64,000 nt of DNA from assembly GCA_023512835.1 (NCBI GenBank), contig CM042087.1, positions 47,643,682-47,707,681 on the forward strand, given 5' to 3'. The position numbers were made by a program, and so were the translations under genes. The DNA comes from Taxillus chinensis (Eukaryota > Streptophyta > Magnoliopsida > Santalales > Loranthaceae). A model generated the notes under the pieces. That model was not told the origin of the DNA, ran no database searches, and saw only the letters and a program-made list of their open reading frames with translations. Below are positions 13,301-25,128 of this stretch, piece by piece (within the stretch, counting starts at the first letter, position 1; every line of letters starts with the position of its first letter).

Positions 13301-13931
13301 CTAAAATGACAACGTAGCAACTTAACCCAAGCAAAAAAAATTGGATGCTACCACTATTGCTTCCATTTATGGACTCTCACTCGCCTAATAAAAGTTCCTA
13401 TGATTTATGACACCCAGATCTTTCCTGATGCAGCAGAAGCAAGGAGAAATCAAAAGTTGAGCATTCCATTGGTGCATTTGACAAAATCTGTCATGCAATT
13501 TTAGATAACTTCAGCTGGCCATGGTCCTCACAGTCATCATGGGTCATAGTATTGGACACCATTGTAAAATCTGTTGGAAATTCACCCCAGTCAGTCACCG
13601 TTCGGAGTAGTGGACATGATAAAACTTTTAACTTCCCAACAAGATAAACATATATATGAACAAATAGTAAAATGTGACGAACGACCATTAGGCAGTCCAC
13701 TTTCTGCGTGAACCTAGTGCACAAGCAATGCTTGCATATAGTAGTGTTGTCATCACACACCAAAAAATGACACTCGATATAAAGTTTTAACCCTCCTCTA
13801 TGCATCTGGGTTAGGTCCAAGTCCTGCAATGAAGTACTTCAAGTCTACCGATTCCTAAAAGCATACAATATAGACCAGTAATATAGTTTCAAAATGAGGT
13901 TGAACAAGGAGAGAATATACCTGATAGATCA
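10380..13931. other. intergenic region between the unknown gene and the MKK gene
   Basis: AT-rich and without recognisable coding sequence or transposon protein. Short open frames (for example 11400-11678 and 12551-12791) have no known motif and run through low-complexity DNA. Roughly 13300-13931 should contain the 3' UTR of the MKK gene, which is read leftward. Nothing else is identified. Confidence 0.5.
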
Positions 13932-16900
13932 TTAAAAGGTTGCAAGTGGCGATCCTGCATGGGTGAAATATGACGCAAGATCAATATCCGCATCCTCGTA
14001 CATATTCACAAATGGGTGTGCCTGAATTCCATAAGAAACAAAATTTAATAGAGTATTAACAGATAGCATCTCTTGCTTGACTTGTATATCATATGGTAAC
14101 ATACATATACATACCATAAGTTCATAAGCTGTCTGCCTCTTTGCTGGGTCTTTCTGTACACTGGAATGCACAAAAGTACTCTCAATACAATAATTAATAA
14201 ACACAAAATGAATTAACAGTTGAAGGGGAGAAATCAATTTTAAAAGTAACTAACAACGTAGTCAAGAACAAGACACAACTGACGTAAAAATAAAACAGTT
14301 GATGCAGGTGAGTTCTCAGTTGGTGAATCTATTTCAGGAAGATAGATATCATCTCTATCTTCCTGTCTACATCCTACACAATAATGAATCAAAATATTTG
14401 CTCTTTCGCGTATGTGGTAGAAATCTAACGCCAGGCCCCACATCTATAAAATCAACAATCCTCATATGGACAATACTCCATATTTACAAAATTTCACATT
14501 AATATGCTTCTTATTATCAAGGGACTTCATTTAAATTTTTAAAAGAAAAGAACATATAAAAATAAAAATTAAAAAACCTTAACTAGCCTTCTCAGTTGCC
14601 CTCTTTCTTCCTATCTACAAGCCTCCTACTTTCTGAAATTTTTTGAAAGCCGTATACACAGTAAAATACATGATGTAAATAGAGTTGCCGACCTCTCACT
14701 GAATATTATAAAATCGCATTAATATGCTTCTTAACATCATATACTTCCTTAGCTATTCCACATTGTACAAAATGAGGAGTCATGAAATTAATAAACCATG
14801 ACTTAACCAAGTGTATCTTTCATTTCCCATTCATTATAGTCCGGCTGACTTTCTAAAGGTGTCACTTTTCTTCTAGTGATATACCCCTTCTTCTTCCTAC
14901 TAGCAATATGCATCTCCAAAACCTTAAACCAAATATAATAATTTATACCATCCAATTTAATATGGATTGATGTATTGGCCTCTTAAATGGTGACAATTGA
15001 TTGCATCTTGTTGTTTAGGACCATAGGGAGCTTATGGATACTCATAGCAAGGTGATATGTATAAATCAAAGTCAGACACCACAATCTCTAACACTGGGTT
15101 GAGTCAAGACAAGGGCAGCGCCTTTAAAAGAAGAGGCATAAAGCACTGCTTTGGAAAAACCAAGCTTGTAGAGATGAAACAGTGGTGGGTGGAGGCAGGC
15201 GACAGTGACAGATGGAGGCAGGTGCCGATGGCAGTCTCTGTTCTACCGGACTACCATGTGTCCTGAGAAAGTTTATCAATGGTGGTCTAGGATGGCAACG
15301 ACAGTGGCGGACGGACGGCAGCAGCAACAACAGCAATGGTAGTGAGGAAGGACTAGGCTTGAGGTCAGATCCTCATAGGGCAGTCACTGTACGATGAGAC
15401 TGTATGCTAATACCAATAGCTTGTCAACGAAAAGTGTATGGAGGCAGCAATAGTGGAGGACGACAACAGAGACGACAGGGGACAATAGGTTAGAGATCAT
15501 AATCCTAGGGCAAAATCTGTCGATAGTATTCAGCAGAGGAAAGAGCAACTAGGTTAGGATTAGGGTAAGTGTTCAAGTCTTGCTCTTATATCAAGTAAAA
15601 AAAAACTAGAGAAAAAATTATTTCTTATTTTTTGTTGAGAGCGCACACACATATATTATCAAACCATAATCAAGCGGAAAAATTAATCGGAGATTGAATT
15701 TCATGTAAAAACTGTAGTAACTACATAATTTCGATAGTGACATTAATCATATAATGTTACTATAAACGATTACTGTTTGCATTTTACTTTTTCAAAAATA
15801 CCTCCAAAAATTACTGCAAAATCTGAAGTAAATTGTGTATCTACTTGAGAACCAGCCCAATAAGCATCACAAAACGCCTCAATTTGAGAGTGACCTAGAT
15901 TTTGTAACAAAATCCCTTTTCCAAATCTTAAAGTATTTCACAATTCTTACAGCCCTTGCTTATTATTTTTCTCAACCTCATTTGTCTTTGCTTCTTCATT
16001 CTTCAATTTGACTTCCATCTCCCTAATCTTGGTGTCTCTCCTACCAAAGTTCTTTACTTACTTCAACCATTCAACCACATAATGATAAATCTATTCATCT
16101 TCAAATTCTTTTGCTGGAGCTGCTACATGCCAATATGAAACACAAGCATCAACTGTGAATTAACTAACATTAACCAGGAAAGCAATATCTGGTCTTGTCA
16201 TAATGAGATAGTTAAGCTTACCTACCAAGCAACGATAGTTCTCTGGTTCGGAGAACACTTGGCCCTCTTGCAGTATAAATTTCTCCCCTTAATAGCTAGA
16301 AGACTCACAACACTTAACTTTGGAGAATCCAGTATCCTCCAAGAAATCTAATACATATTTTCTATGCGATAAAAAAAATCTCTCCTTCATGTTTAGATAT
16401 CTCAATCCAAAAGAAATAACATGATGAACCAAGATCCTTTTTCTAAAATCGAGGAACTCCTTGGGTCTATAAATACCTAGAGGCATAATCAATAATAACA
16501 ATATCTACACAAACCACAAAATATATACTTCCTATAAAAGCGTTAAATATTGAATCCCCCTTAATCCATTCATTTGTATATCTGATATATAAATAGACTT
16601 AGCGTCAACATTTGATCTTACCTAAAATTAATGCTTATGAACTATGCATGATAAATACAAATAAAGAATACGTCTAGCAAAACCAAAGGACAATCTAATA
16701 ATTATAGTCTGATTAACTCTTTAATTGCTTACTAATTAATGTTGTTAGTTACACCTTTTGAATTCCATCAAACTTTCTCTTTAATCCTACTTTCAACACT
16801 TCCTCTTAAAGTGATGAATAAGTATTCTTTATTCTCAGCTTGGATAGGATATTCTGAAACATCTGACCCCCTAAGCCCATAGTAAGTATATCAGTCAGTG

Positions 16901-19900
16901 GATGTGTCGACACTATCCAACTTCTTCTTAATGAAGTATATGTCAATCTTAATGTGTTTCATCCGTTCATGTTGCCCTGGTTTATGAACTATGTTAATTG
17001 CAGCCTTATTATCAAAATAAAGTCTCATTGGACCATGTCTCTGAATTCTCACATCATCAAGGATAATCTTTATTCAAAGAAGTTCCCATATTCCTTGAGC
17101 CATTGCATGAAATTCTGCCTCTACACTAGACCAGGCTACTACACCTTGTTTATTATTTCTCCAAGTCACTAGATTCCCACCAAGAAAGATACAATATCCA
17201 AATATTGACCTCTTGTCAACAATTGATCCAGCATAGTCTGCATTTGTATAAGATTCAAGAAACAATCCTCTATTCCATTTAAAGAGAATATATTCCCTAG
17301 TGTCCCTTTAAGAGAGTGTAACAATTAATGAGATGCCTCCAAGTGAACTTGTCTTGGGTCATGTGTGAGACAAATAAATAAGTTTCCCTAGTGTGTTAGT
17401 CCATCTCCTTGTCTATCATAACATTTTTCTCAACTAGTCCAATTTTAACATTAGAATCTATTGGAATTCTTACTGGTTTGCATGTTGTCTTATCAGGTTT
17501 TTTGAGAAGATCTATGATGTACTTCTGTTGTAATATAAAGATACCTTGTTGGGAATAAGTCACTTCAATCCCAAGAAAGTACTTCAGCCTCCCTAGCATC
17601 TTTAGCTCAAATTCTTTGGATAGACATTGGCTTAAGACCTACTGATCCTTTTAATCATTCTTTGTTACTATTATATTATCTACATACACCAAGAGAATTG
17701 TGACTCCCTCTAAAGGTGAGTGTTTAATGAACAATATATGATCCATTGGCTCACATAGTTCTTGCAAATCTCCCAAAGCAAGCCTACGGTGACTGTTTAA
17801 GGGCATATAAGGCCGTTTTCAGCTTACACACAATATTGGTGGCCAAACCACATCCATAACCAGGTGGAATCTTCATATAGATTTCCTCTTCTAAATCTCT
17901 ATATAAAAAACATTTTTCACATCGAATTATTGTATGTCTCAATCATAGTTGAGAGCTAAACATAACAAAAGTTTAACTATATTCATATTGGCAACTGGAG
18001 TGAAAGTCTTCATGTAATCAATTCCATAGGTCTAAATATAACCCTTGGCAACCAACATGACCGTATATCTTTCAATTGCCTATCTGCTCTATACTCTGCA
18101 AACCCATTTACACCTCACTATTCTTCTCTAACAACACCTCAACTTCATTAATAGTTTGTCTCCATTCCCCTTTGGGAAAAGCCTCATATAAGTTGGTTAG
18201 AATAGTAATGGGGTTTAGGCTAACAAGAAAATATCTATGAGTAGTAAAAATCTATTAAAGAACACAAAATTGAAAAGAGAATACACAAGCCCTTTGGTGC
18301 ATTCTCTAGTGCCTTTTCTAATAACAATGTGGACATCAAGATTAGAAACAGATTATTCAAATAGTAAAGGAGAGTCGGACAATGTTACCTCATTTTTATG
18401 ATCTAGGTCAGCGTCTTTATCACGCACAGAATTGGGAAAAACCTTTGTCCTCTGTGAAAATACCTTACCAAATCTTCCATTATCAAGAACAAATCCAAAT
18501 ACCTTACCTTATCTGTGCCTAGGGATGTTCAAGTGTTTTAGGTGTAGGGTTGGGACATGAGGTTTTGGTAGGCACAGGTTTAAATGTAAGAAGGGACAAA
18601 GGCTTCATCCTTATCTTCCATCAGAATTCTGAAAAATCCAAATTCCATCGATAAAAGAGAGAAACCATCGTGGACCAAGGATATTTGGGATGCCTGATGG
18701 ACCTTATAGATCATTGTGGACGAGATGAAAAAGAAGCAGAACTTCTAGTATTACTAACAAGAAAAGACGTATACTTGTATTTAGCAAACTCACAAATATC
18801 ACAATGGAAACTCACAATATTTATTTCTTTAAATAAAGAGGAAAATAACACTTTGAATAGTTTTAAAAGATGAATGCCCAAGCCAATGATAATAGATTTA
18901 GTTAATAAATGAATACAACTTAAACGATTATACATATGATAACGTTATTGAGGTTTCCTCAAAGTAAAGAGAATCTCATTTTTAACATTTTCAAGTTTTG
19001 GATGAAGAAGTGTTAAGAAACATATCCCAATAACTTGTTCCCTTCAACCATCTCCTCTAGTGTGTGGTGGGAACGGGCCATGTCTCACTTAACTAATCAT
19101 ATAGAGTTCGTTTCTTGATTGATCACCAGAGTTATTTTGAACAATTTCTTTTAACACCTCACAAACAGTAGATTTATTAGGTGTTTGTATAGTCAATCGA
19201 TTCCAAGCCCCACAATACTGAAGGACAACTAGCTATCATCACCTACAACATCCATGGCATTCAAGAGAAGGCCAACAATTCAATTTCATTGACATACAAA
19301 CTCAATAATTTGGATTCGAGATATGATGGAAAAGATCAGTTAGATGTTTCTCCTTCCTCATACCTCTCAAAGTGACAAGAATAGTCTTGCACCATATATG
19401 GTCATTCTCGGCACCTTTTAGCTTTTCCTTTGATAGTCTTGTGAAAAACGAGACCATCCCATAAAAATTAGCACTTGCAGTGCCTATAGTAGCCTCACCA
19501 GCAGTCTACATGACTCGAGATCCTTTAACTCCCTTCTCTTTCTGAATATCACTACTTGCCATTATTGTAGAATACCAAACAAGACACTACTAGGTATTGT
19601 GAGTTGACACCTCTGTACCAACTGTAAGGATAAGTGTAGAGAAAAGGGAAACCCTATCTGAATGGAGAAAATCAAGATTTGTACCCATGAGTAGACAAAG
19701 AAAAAAGAAAACAAAAGATGATGAATGCCAATCAAAATGAATCTAGCTCTGATACCATATAATAATATCAGAGGGAAAGGAAACTAGCTCTAGAGAGAAA
19801 GAACCGGGGGGGACGGGGGGGGGGGGGGGGGGGGGGTACACTTTATTATATATAGATATAAATACATAAAAATAATAATAAGATCAAAGCTCAACTATTC

Positions 19901-22803
19901 TAACCAATAAGGAAAAGTCAAGTACCCACATATCTACCAAGTAATATATGAGTTCTGACTTGGGCATGTGTACAGTGAAATGGTACAGGTTGGGTTCAGG
20001 GTTACCCAACCCAGTTACATCCCTAGACGAAAGCCACACTGCTAGCAATTACTAAGAAAATCATACATTCAGGTGGGGAATGACAACTGCCAGACCAATT
20101 GCAAACAGTGCAAAGCAATTTCGGAATGATCTTGTTAGGCTAGATATATATATACATCTAGGATGTTTTGTTCCAACAGTAACTAAAATACCAAAATGCA
20201 CAAATCAGAACATACCAGGCAGATATAAAAGAGCAAAATTCTGGAGAAAATCGGTTAGAAGGTGCACAAGGTGCAGGTTTCTCCACAACAGCATCCATTA
20301 GCTCATAGAAACTACCCCATCCTATTCCAGGTTCAGGTGGGGAATATGGGAACTGGCCAGTAGCACACTCGAGCAAAACTAAACCCAAGCTCCAAATGTC
20401 ACTTTTGTAACCATATTGAGATCCAGATATTCTCTCTGGCTGCGTAATAGAGTTTCCAATAAGACTATCAAACTTTAGCAAATAGAAAGAAAGGAACTTG
20501 TTACTCAAAAGAAAATTTTAAAAAATCTATACATATTCTGCACATAGAATTAGATTACTCACAGACATATAGTTGCACGTGCCAACAAAAGAATTTGCCT
20601 GCCCAGAGGTGCTTACTAGTATTGCACTCACGCCAAAATCTGTTATCTTCACTTCCCCCCTATGATTTATTAACAGATTTGAGGGCTTTAAGTCTCTGTG
20701 AATAATATGTCTTTCCCGATGGAGGTATAACAAACCCTTTAGCACCTGGATGAATGAATAACATAGATTCCTTCAGTTATATTAGTATTAGTCCAGATTA
20801 ATAAGAAGTTTTAAAATTAAAATGTTGAGCATAAACTCTACCTGCTTACAAATCGAAGCAAGATATTTCTCTGAAATAGTTTTAACCTTCTTCAGCAAGT
20901 CTAGAAGAGATCCACCATCCATGTACTCTAATATAATTGACACAGCACCATTATCATAGAAGGACTGATAACATATGACAACATATGGACATTGTGCTGA
21001 TTGATTAATTTTCAGTTCTTGTGCTATACTCTTGCGGTCAGATTCCTGAACATTCACTTGAATAACCTGGATGCCAAAGTGTAAGTCATAATTCATCCAA
21101 TAAGAAACAGGACAAACACAACTGCATACCCAAAGAAGACAGCAGCATAAACAATATGGACAAAGGCAACTCAGAAAATTTTTAAGGAAAAAAATAGTAC
21201 AATTATGCATGGAAAAACAAAAAACTTTCAAGGCATTCTAAAAAGAATTTGATTCGCATGGCCTCATGAATGAATATAAAACTGAATTGGAATCCTGTTA
21301 AGATGCTAAAACACAGTCCACCCATCAAGATCACTGAAATTGAAAAGGTACACAGCAATTTCACACTTCACTATCTCTATTTCTCCTCCCCATATGGAGG
21401 CAAAATGATTAGGTAGGTTGGCTCATTATGAAAGACACTCTTCAATTGGATTTATTTCCATTTGATTTTCTCTTATAATTTTCGAATTCTTAGGAAATGA
21501 GAACAAAACCTCAGTTTGGCTATCTTTCTATTTTTTAAAGTTTGGAAACTCCTTTACAAATTTTCGAGTGGAAAAAAAAAACAAATTCCTTATACCCCCA
21601 AATTTAGAGATCACTATTTTTTTTCTCACTCCCTCCTTATTCCTCCCCCCACCCCCCTCGAGATTCATGCAATGCAAGCTGATCAGAACGACCTTACTAA
21701 TATGAGAGCACAAACACACATAACTCCTTGAGAGAGACCCAATAAATAAATAAAAGTTAGATGTACCTTGAGTGCGAAAAATTGGCCAGTCCATTTGTGT
21801 TGAACTAATTGCACAATTCCTCCACTTCCCTTTCCAATGACTTTAATTGTGTCAATATCAGCTAAGTTCAACTGGTTGTCTGCCGGATTTATAAGTGGCG
21901 GCTAAACAAAAAAATAGTATTGACATAAAACAACTATTTAGTCAGGAACATCTTTAGTCTACCATGAATCTCGTCATAATACACAAAAAAAAAACTGGAA
22001 GACACCAAAATTGTTTGCTCGGTGATTAAATGCCTGATTGATGTTTGAGTTCATTTTTAGGGTTTATTTCTTGATTTGGTATAAATTATCGACTGCATCA
22101 CAGTGAACTATTATAACACATCACATCCATGTGATAAAACTACAAGATTCAAAAATCAAACACAGCTTAATGCACCATTTTTGTCTCACCTCCATAATCC
22201 AAAATCTTACTTTTGCTAAATTGAAATAACACATCCATAAGAGGTCAACAACATAGCCTTTGAAAGATTCAACTCATATGTACAGCTTTTTACATGATAA
22301 GCATTAAACCCGACACCACACACCGAGAGAGAGAGAGTGAGAGACCTGTGCAAGCACATAAGTGGCGAAATCGAAATGGATTCGACGCTAAAACAGTAAA
22401 ATCAGCTAGTATAACATCGAAACAACAGAGATATAGCGAAATAATGACAATAAACCGTTCAATAAGCAGCATAAATTTGCAATCACGGTTCCAAAATTAA
22501 TAATAAACAAACAAAATCCCACCACTTCAACTGGGTTCTGAGTAACAACTCGAACACCGTCCCGATTGACGAGCAGATCGCCAGCCACGAACGTCCCGCT
22601 TCTAGTTCTACAAATAATCAACAACTCACGTGTTAGTTTGTTAGTTAGCCAAACAATACAAAAAATGCAATGGCTCATACACACAAACATATAAATAGAC
22701 AGACAGAGATCGAGAGAGGATACAGGAAATTAGCGAATGATGCTTCATCTGGAGGAGGGAGGGAGAGGGTGAGATTAGGGGCTAATCTCCCTTTATTCGC
22801 CAT
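13932..22803 (-). CDS. MKK2: MAP kinase kinase, MKK1/MKK2 (group A) type
   Basis: Dual-specificity kinase that phosphorylates MAPKs of the MPK4 class. Eight exons: 22803-22724, 22607-22523, 21901-21767, 21066-20842, 20745-20563, 20439-20216, 14160-14115, 14021-13932, all GT-AG, 355 residues (family about 350-365). The basic plus L-x-L N-terminus ([13 protein letters not shown]) suits a MAPK docking site. Motifs: glycine loop GKGSGGIV (78-85), FFALK with K100, HRDLKPSN (191-198), DFG (211-213), activation T-x5-S (T221, S227), then GTCNYMSPERI. Plant MKKs normally read GTYNYM, so C232 is unusual. After GSPLATF the frame ends at TAA; one T less would read on into NDLSGIF, like the family's usual GNLSGTF tail. 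Intron 6 is about 6 kb because of copia insertions. Clade assignment is by remembered similarity. Confidence 0.9.
15790..16500 (-). mobile_element. decayed Ty1/copia fragment A (RT to RNase H)
   Basis: Read on the minus strand, pieces of copia pol appear in order: [62 protein letters not shown] (the last two are reverse transcriptase C-terminal signatures), then a run of unrelated sequence, and a weak RNase H-like [10 protein letters not shown] near 15845-15880. Stops and frameshifts break the reading frame. It is a different copy from fragment B because the RT end and RNase H are repeated. Confidence 0.75.
19746..19757 (-). other. copia primer-binding site (tRNA-iMet type)
   Basis: Minus strand reads TGGTATCAGAGC, the classical plant LTR-retrotransposon primer-binding site. 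It fixes the orientation of copia B and places its 5' LTR to the right of 19758. Confidence 0.85.
19806..19836 (+). repeat. poly-G tract (G7-AC-G22)
   Basis: Seven G, then AC, then 22 consecutive G. It lies in the presumed 5' LTR of copia B and so in the MKK intron. On the transcribed RNA of the kinase gene this is a poly-C run. Length may be affected by assembly error. Confidence 0.9.
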
Positions 22804-23358
22804 TGCTTGGTTGGTCGGTTGGTTGGTTTTTGGAAATTTGGGTGGAATCGAAGTGGTGCGATCGATTGCAGAGGAGGGGATACGTAGGTAGTATTGTCGA
22901 TGATTAGATTAGAAGAAGCACAAAAACCCACAAAGAAGAATGGGGTAAAAAAAAAAAAAACACTAAAGACTAGGATGATTTCAAATCATGGTATGTCAAT
23001 CCGGAGACAGTTGCGGAAAATGATGACGAATATTGTAAGCGTGTCTATAAATAGACGGATGAGACTGCTACATGAACGTTGGGTTTGATTGGTGTAGGCT
23101 TGGAGAGAGAACGTGGGGAGAAGGAAGATTATTTATCTGGTTAACACCACGACCACGACCACGACAGCGACCAACAGTGATGACGAGAAGGAAGAAGGAA
23201 GAAGGGAGGAGAGAAAGAGAGTGAGACTTTTCAGGTCTCTCGCATCTTCCAATCCCATCGTTTTGTTGTCTTTCTCAGACACTTCTCATCTCAGGTCTCC
23301 CCGCTATCCAACCTTAATTATGTTAGACTTTTCAATGAACCTTTACATGTTGTTGAGT

Positions 23359-23406
<48 letters not shown>

Positions 23407-24668
23407 ACTGACCAGTGAACAGCTCACCTATTACGAATTCGTGCATTGATTGATGTTATTTCATGAAACAATTTTACGTGTCTTGTAATTTTAAAGTTCA
23501 GAAGAGAGTTTTATTTTATTAACGCTGATAGGCTTCACCGTTTCGTAAAATAATAGGATAGCATAAAAATGACATGCCTTCAATTATAGAAAACTTTGAT
23601 ATTTCAAAGTTTTTGATTAAGTGATAGTAGGGATAGAGTAAATGTATTTTTATTTTATATTATGGTATTGTTCAATTTGTGAAACACGAACACAAAATAC
23701 AAAAATTTGTTGATATCTTTACACCGTAAAATCTAAAATTGATGAATTTTAAATAAAATTAATATCTTAATCATGTAATACTTACCTTATGACGTTAGAG
23801 TTATTTTTAAAGAGATTAAATTTTAATTTTACCTTATGACCTTAATATCTAATAGCTTACGCGAAAATAAATTTAAAGAAAATAAAATTAATATGAAAAA
23901 CAGATTAAATTTTGTTATTACCTTCATTGAGTTTGTATACAAATAAAAAAAAAGAAATAAAATTTAATTTCTTTCATTTTCTTTTTCTTTTACGCGTATC
24001 AGTATGGCATGACATATGATCCCACCTAAAATAATAAAGTATTCATTAAAAGGAAATAAAATAACCACCGGATGAAATATTATAATCAATAAATATTAAA
24101 AAATAATAAATGTTCGTAAGTATTTTCAAAAAATTTGAAAAGCGAAAATTGTTGACAGATAATCAAAATAATTTCCGGTAGAGGAATTTGTATATAGAAA
24201 ATTATTACATACAAGCGCCTTCTGGCGCACGCAAACACACTGATGATGTGGTGCTATTAGGCTGAAGATTTATTAGGGTCGAATTATGTCAAATCGGTGC
24301 CACATATTTTTTTTTCTTTCAAAAATGCATTCCTATGAATCATTAATGCAAGGCACAAAGAGAAGATTTTTCAACTTATGCTGATATTGGTCGGAGACAC
24401 AAGACAAGGCTATACGCCTGCTTGGTATATCTCTTAAATATCTTCTGCATCTTATCAAGTAATTATATATACACCCATTTGCAACTACTGCGTGTCATAC
24501 TCAAGTAATTATGTATTTTGAATTTATTCACAATTGAGTGGAAGGCTTCTCGCATAATCCTGTCTCCCTCTCTTTCCCAATTTATTCCAATCTCATTCTC
24601 AAGGGCATCAAGGTAATTTCATTGAGAGACTTTTATGGTATAGACCAAGGGACTTGGATTCTACGGTA
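22804..24668. other. 5' flank of the MKK gene and AT-rich intergenic DNA
   Basis: Positions 22804-23360 should hold the 5' leader and core promoter of the kinase gene. A near-palindromic GTCTATAAATAGAC at 23043-23056 could be a TATA element in either direction. It is followed by GA-rich stretches and a CT microsatellite. From 23420 to 24670 the DNA is AT-rich with no recognised gene. Confidence 0.5.
23360..23403. repeat. (CT)22 microsatellite upstream of MKK
   Basis: About 44 bases of perfect CT dinucleotide, 557 bases upstream of the kinase start codon; on the gene's own strand it is a GA repeat. GA/CT repeats are common in plant promoters and bind GAGA-type factors; a role here is inference. 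Confidence 0.95.
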
Positions 24669-24670
24669 AT

Positions 24671-24823
24671 TATGTAAAATTTAAATGCGATCTAACGGTT
24701 TTTTTTTTTTTGCAAATTAAATTAGAAAAAAACTGAAAATAAATTTTAATTTATTAAAATTTAAAATTTTTTTAATTGAATTTGCATAAAAATTAACCGT
24801 TAGATCGTCTTTAAATTTTACAT
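24671..24823. mobile_element. fold-back MITE-like inverted repeat (about 153 bp)
   Basis: The left arm begins TATGTAAAATTTAAATGCG and includes GATCTAACGGTT and GCAAATTAAATTAG. The right arm is its near-perfect reverse complement (CTAATTTAATTTGC-like, then AACCGTTAGATCG, then TTTAAATTTTACAT). Arms of about 55-60 bases meet at an AT-rich centre, so most of the element would fold on itself. Another copy of ATCTAACGGTT lies just outside at 24850-24861. No clear target duplication is seen. Confidence 0.7.
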
Positions 24824-25128
24824 GCATGATATATATTACATGAATATTCAATCTAACGGTTGATTTTTGAAACAAATATTAATACAGTCCAAAATAAGTC
24901 AGCTCACCATGGTGGTGAGCTGACACTGTTCACCAGCGAATCCAAGTTCATAGAACAAGCTAGTCATTGGCACTCCCAATTACATGTAGCCTCTACAAGG
25001 CATTCTTGTCTCCTCCCAATATGGAATGTTAACAATGCTGCTTACTTTGGAAAGATGATGTTCACGTCAACCCATTATAGGTTGCCCATTCAGCTTTTGG
25101 GGTATCATTTTGAGATAAATATTATTTG

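Larger units (their letters stand above)
16700..19860 (-). mobile_element. decayed Ty1/copia retrotransposon B (LTR part, PBS, gag, pol)
   Basis: Minus-strand element. From right to left: a primer-binding site (19746-19757, perfect TGGTATCAGAGC on the minus strand, complementary to initiator Met-tRNA), a presumed gag zone with no intact frame, reverse transcriptase pieces ([14 protein letters not shown] near 18000, [10 protein letters not shown] near 17690, [13 protein letters not shown] at 17599), and RNase H ([18 protein letters not shown], 17265-17074, then [20 protein letters not shown] near 16980). The YVDD core is altered to YVDN. Many stops and frameshifts show it is dead. I cannot find a matching 3' LTR, so the left end is probably truncated against fragment A. 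Confidence 0.82.
14161..20215 (-). other. giant intron 6 of the MKK gene (about 6.05 kb)
   Basis: The intron splits codon C312 (TG|T). The donor is after 20216 and the acceptor before 14160. Its flanks, 14161-15780 and about 20030-20215, hold no gene; 15050-15550 is a patch of somewhat higher GC with no recognised protein. The centre, about 15790-19860, consists of two Ty1/copia fragments in the same orientation as the kinase gene. The other introns are all under about 1 kb. Confidence 0.8.

Noticed and set aside
18520..20025. Possible 1.5-kb hAT-like element bounded by CTAGGGATGT and ACATCCCTAG
   Set aside because: The ends match for only about ten bases, no 8-bp duplication flanks them, and the interior is copia sequence.
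24900..24922. Hairpin CAGCTCACCA-TGG-TGGTGAGCTG
   Set aside because: A perfect 10-bp stem but isolated, with no T-run, no repeat partner and no gene context to give it a role.
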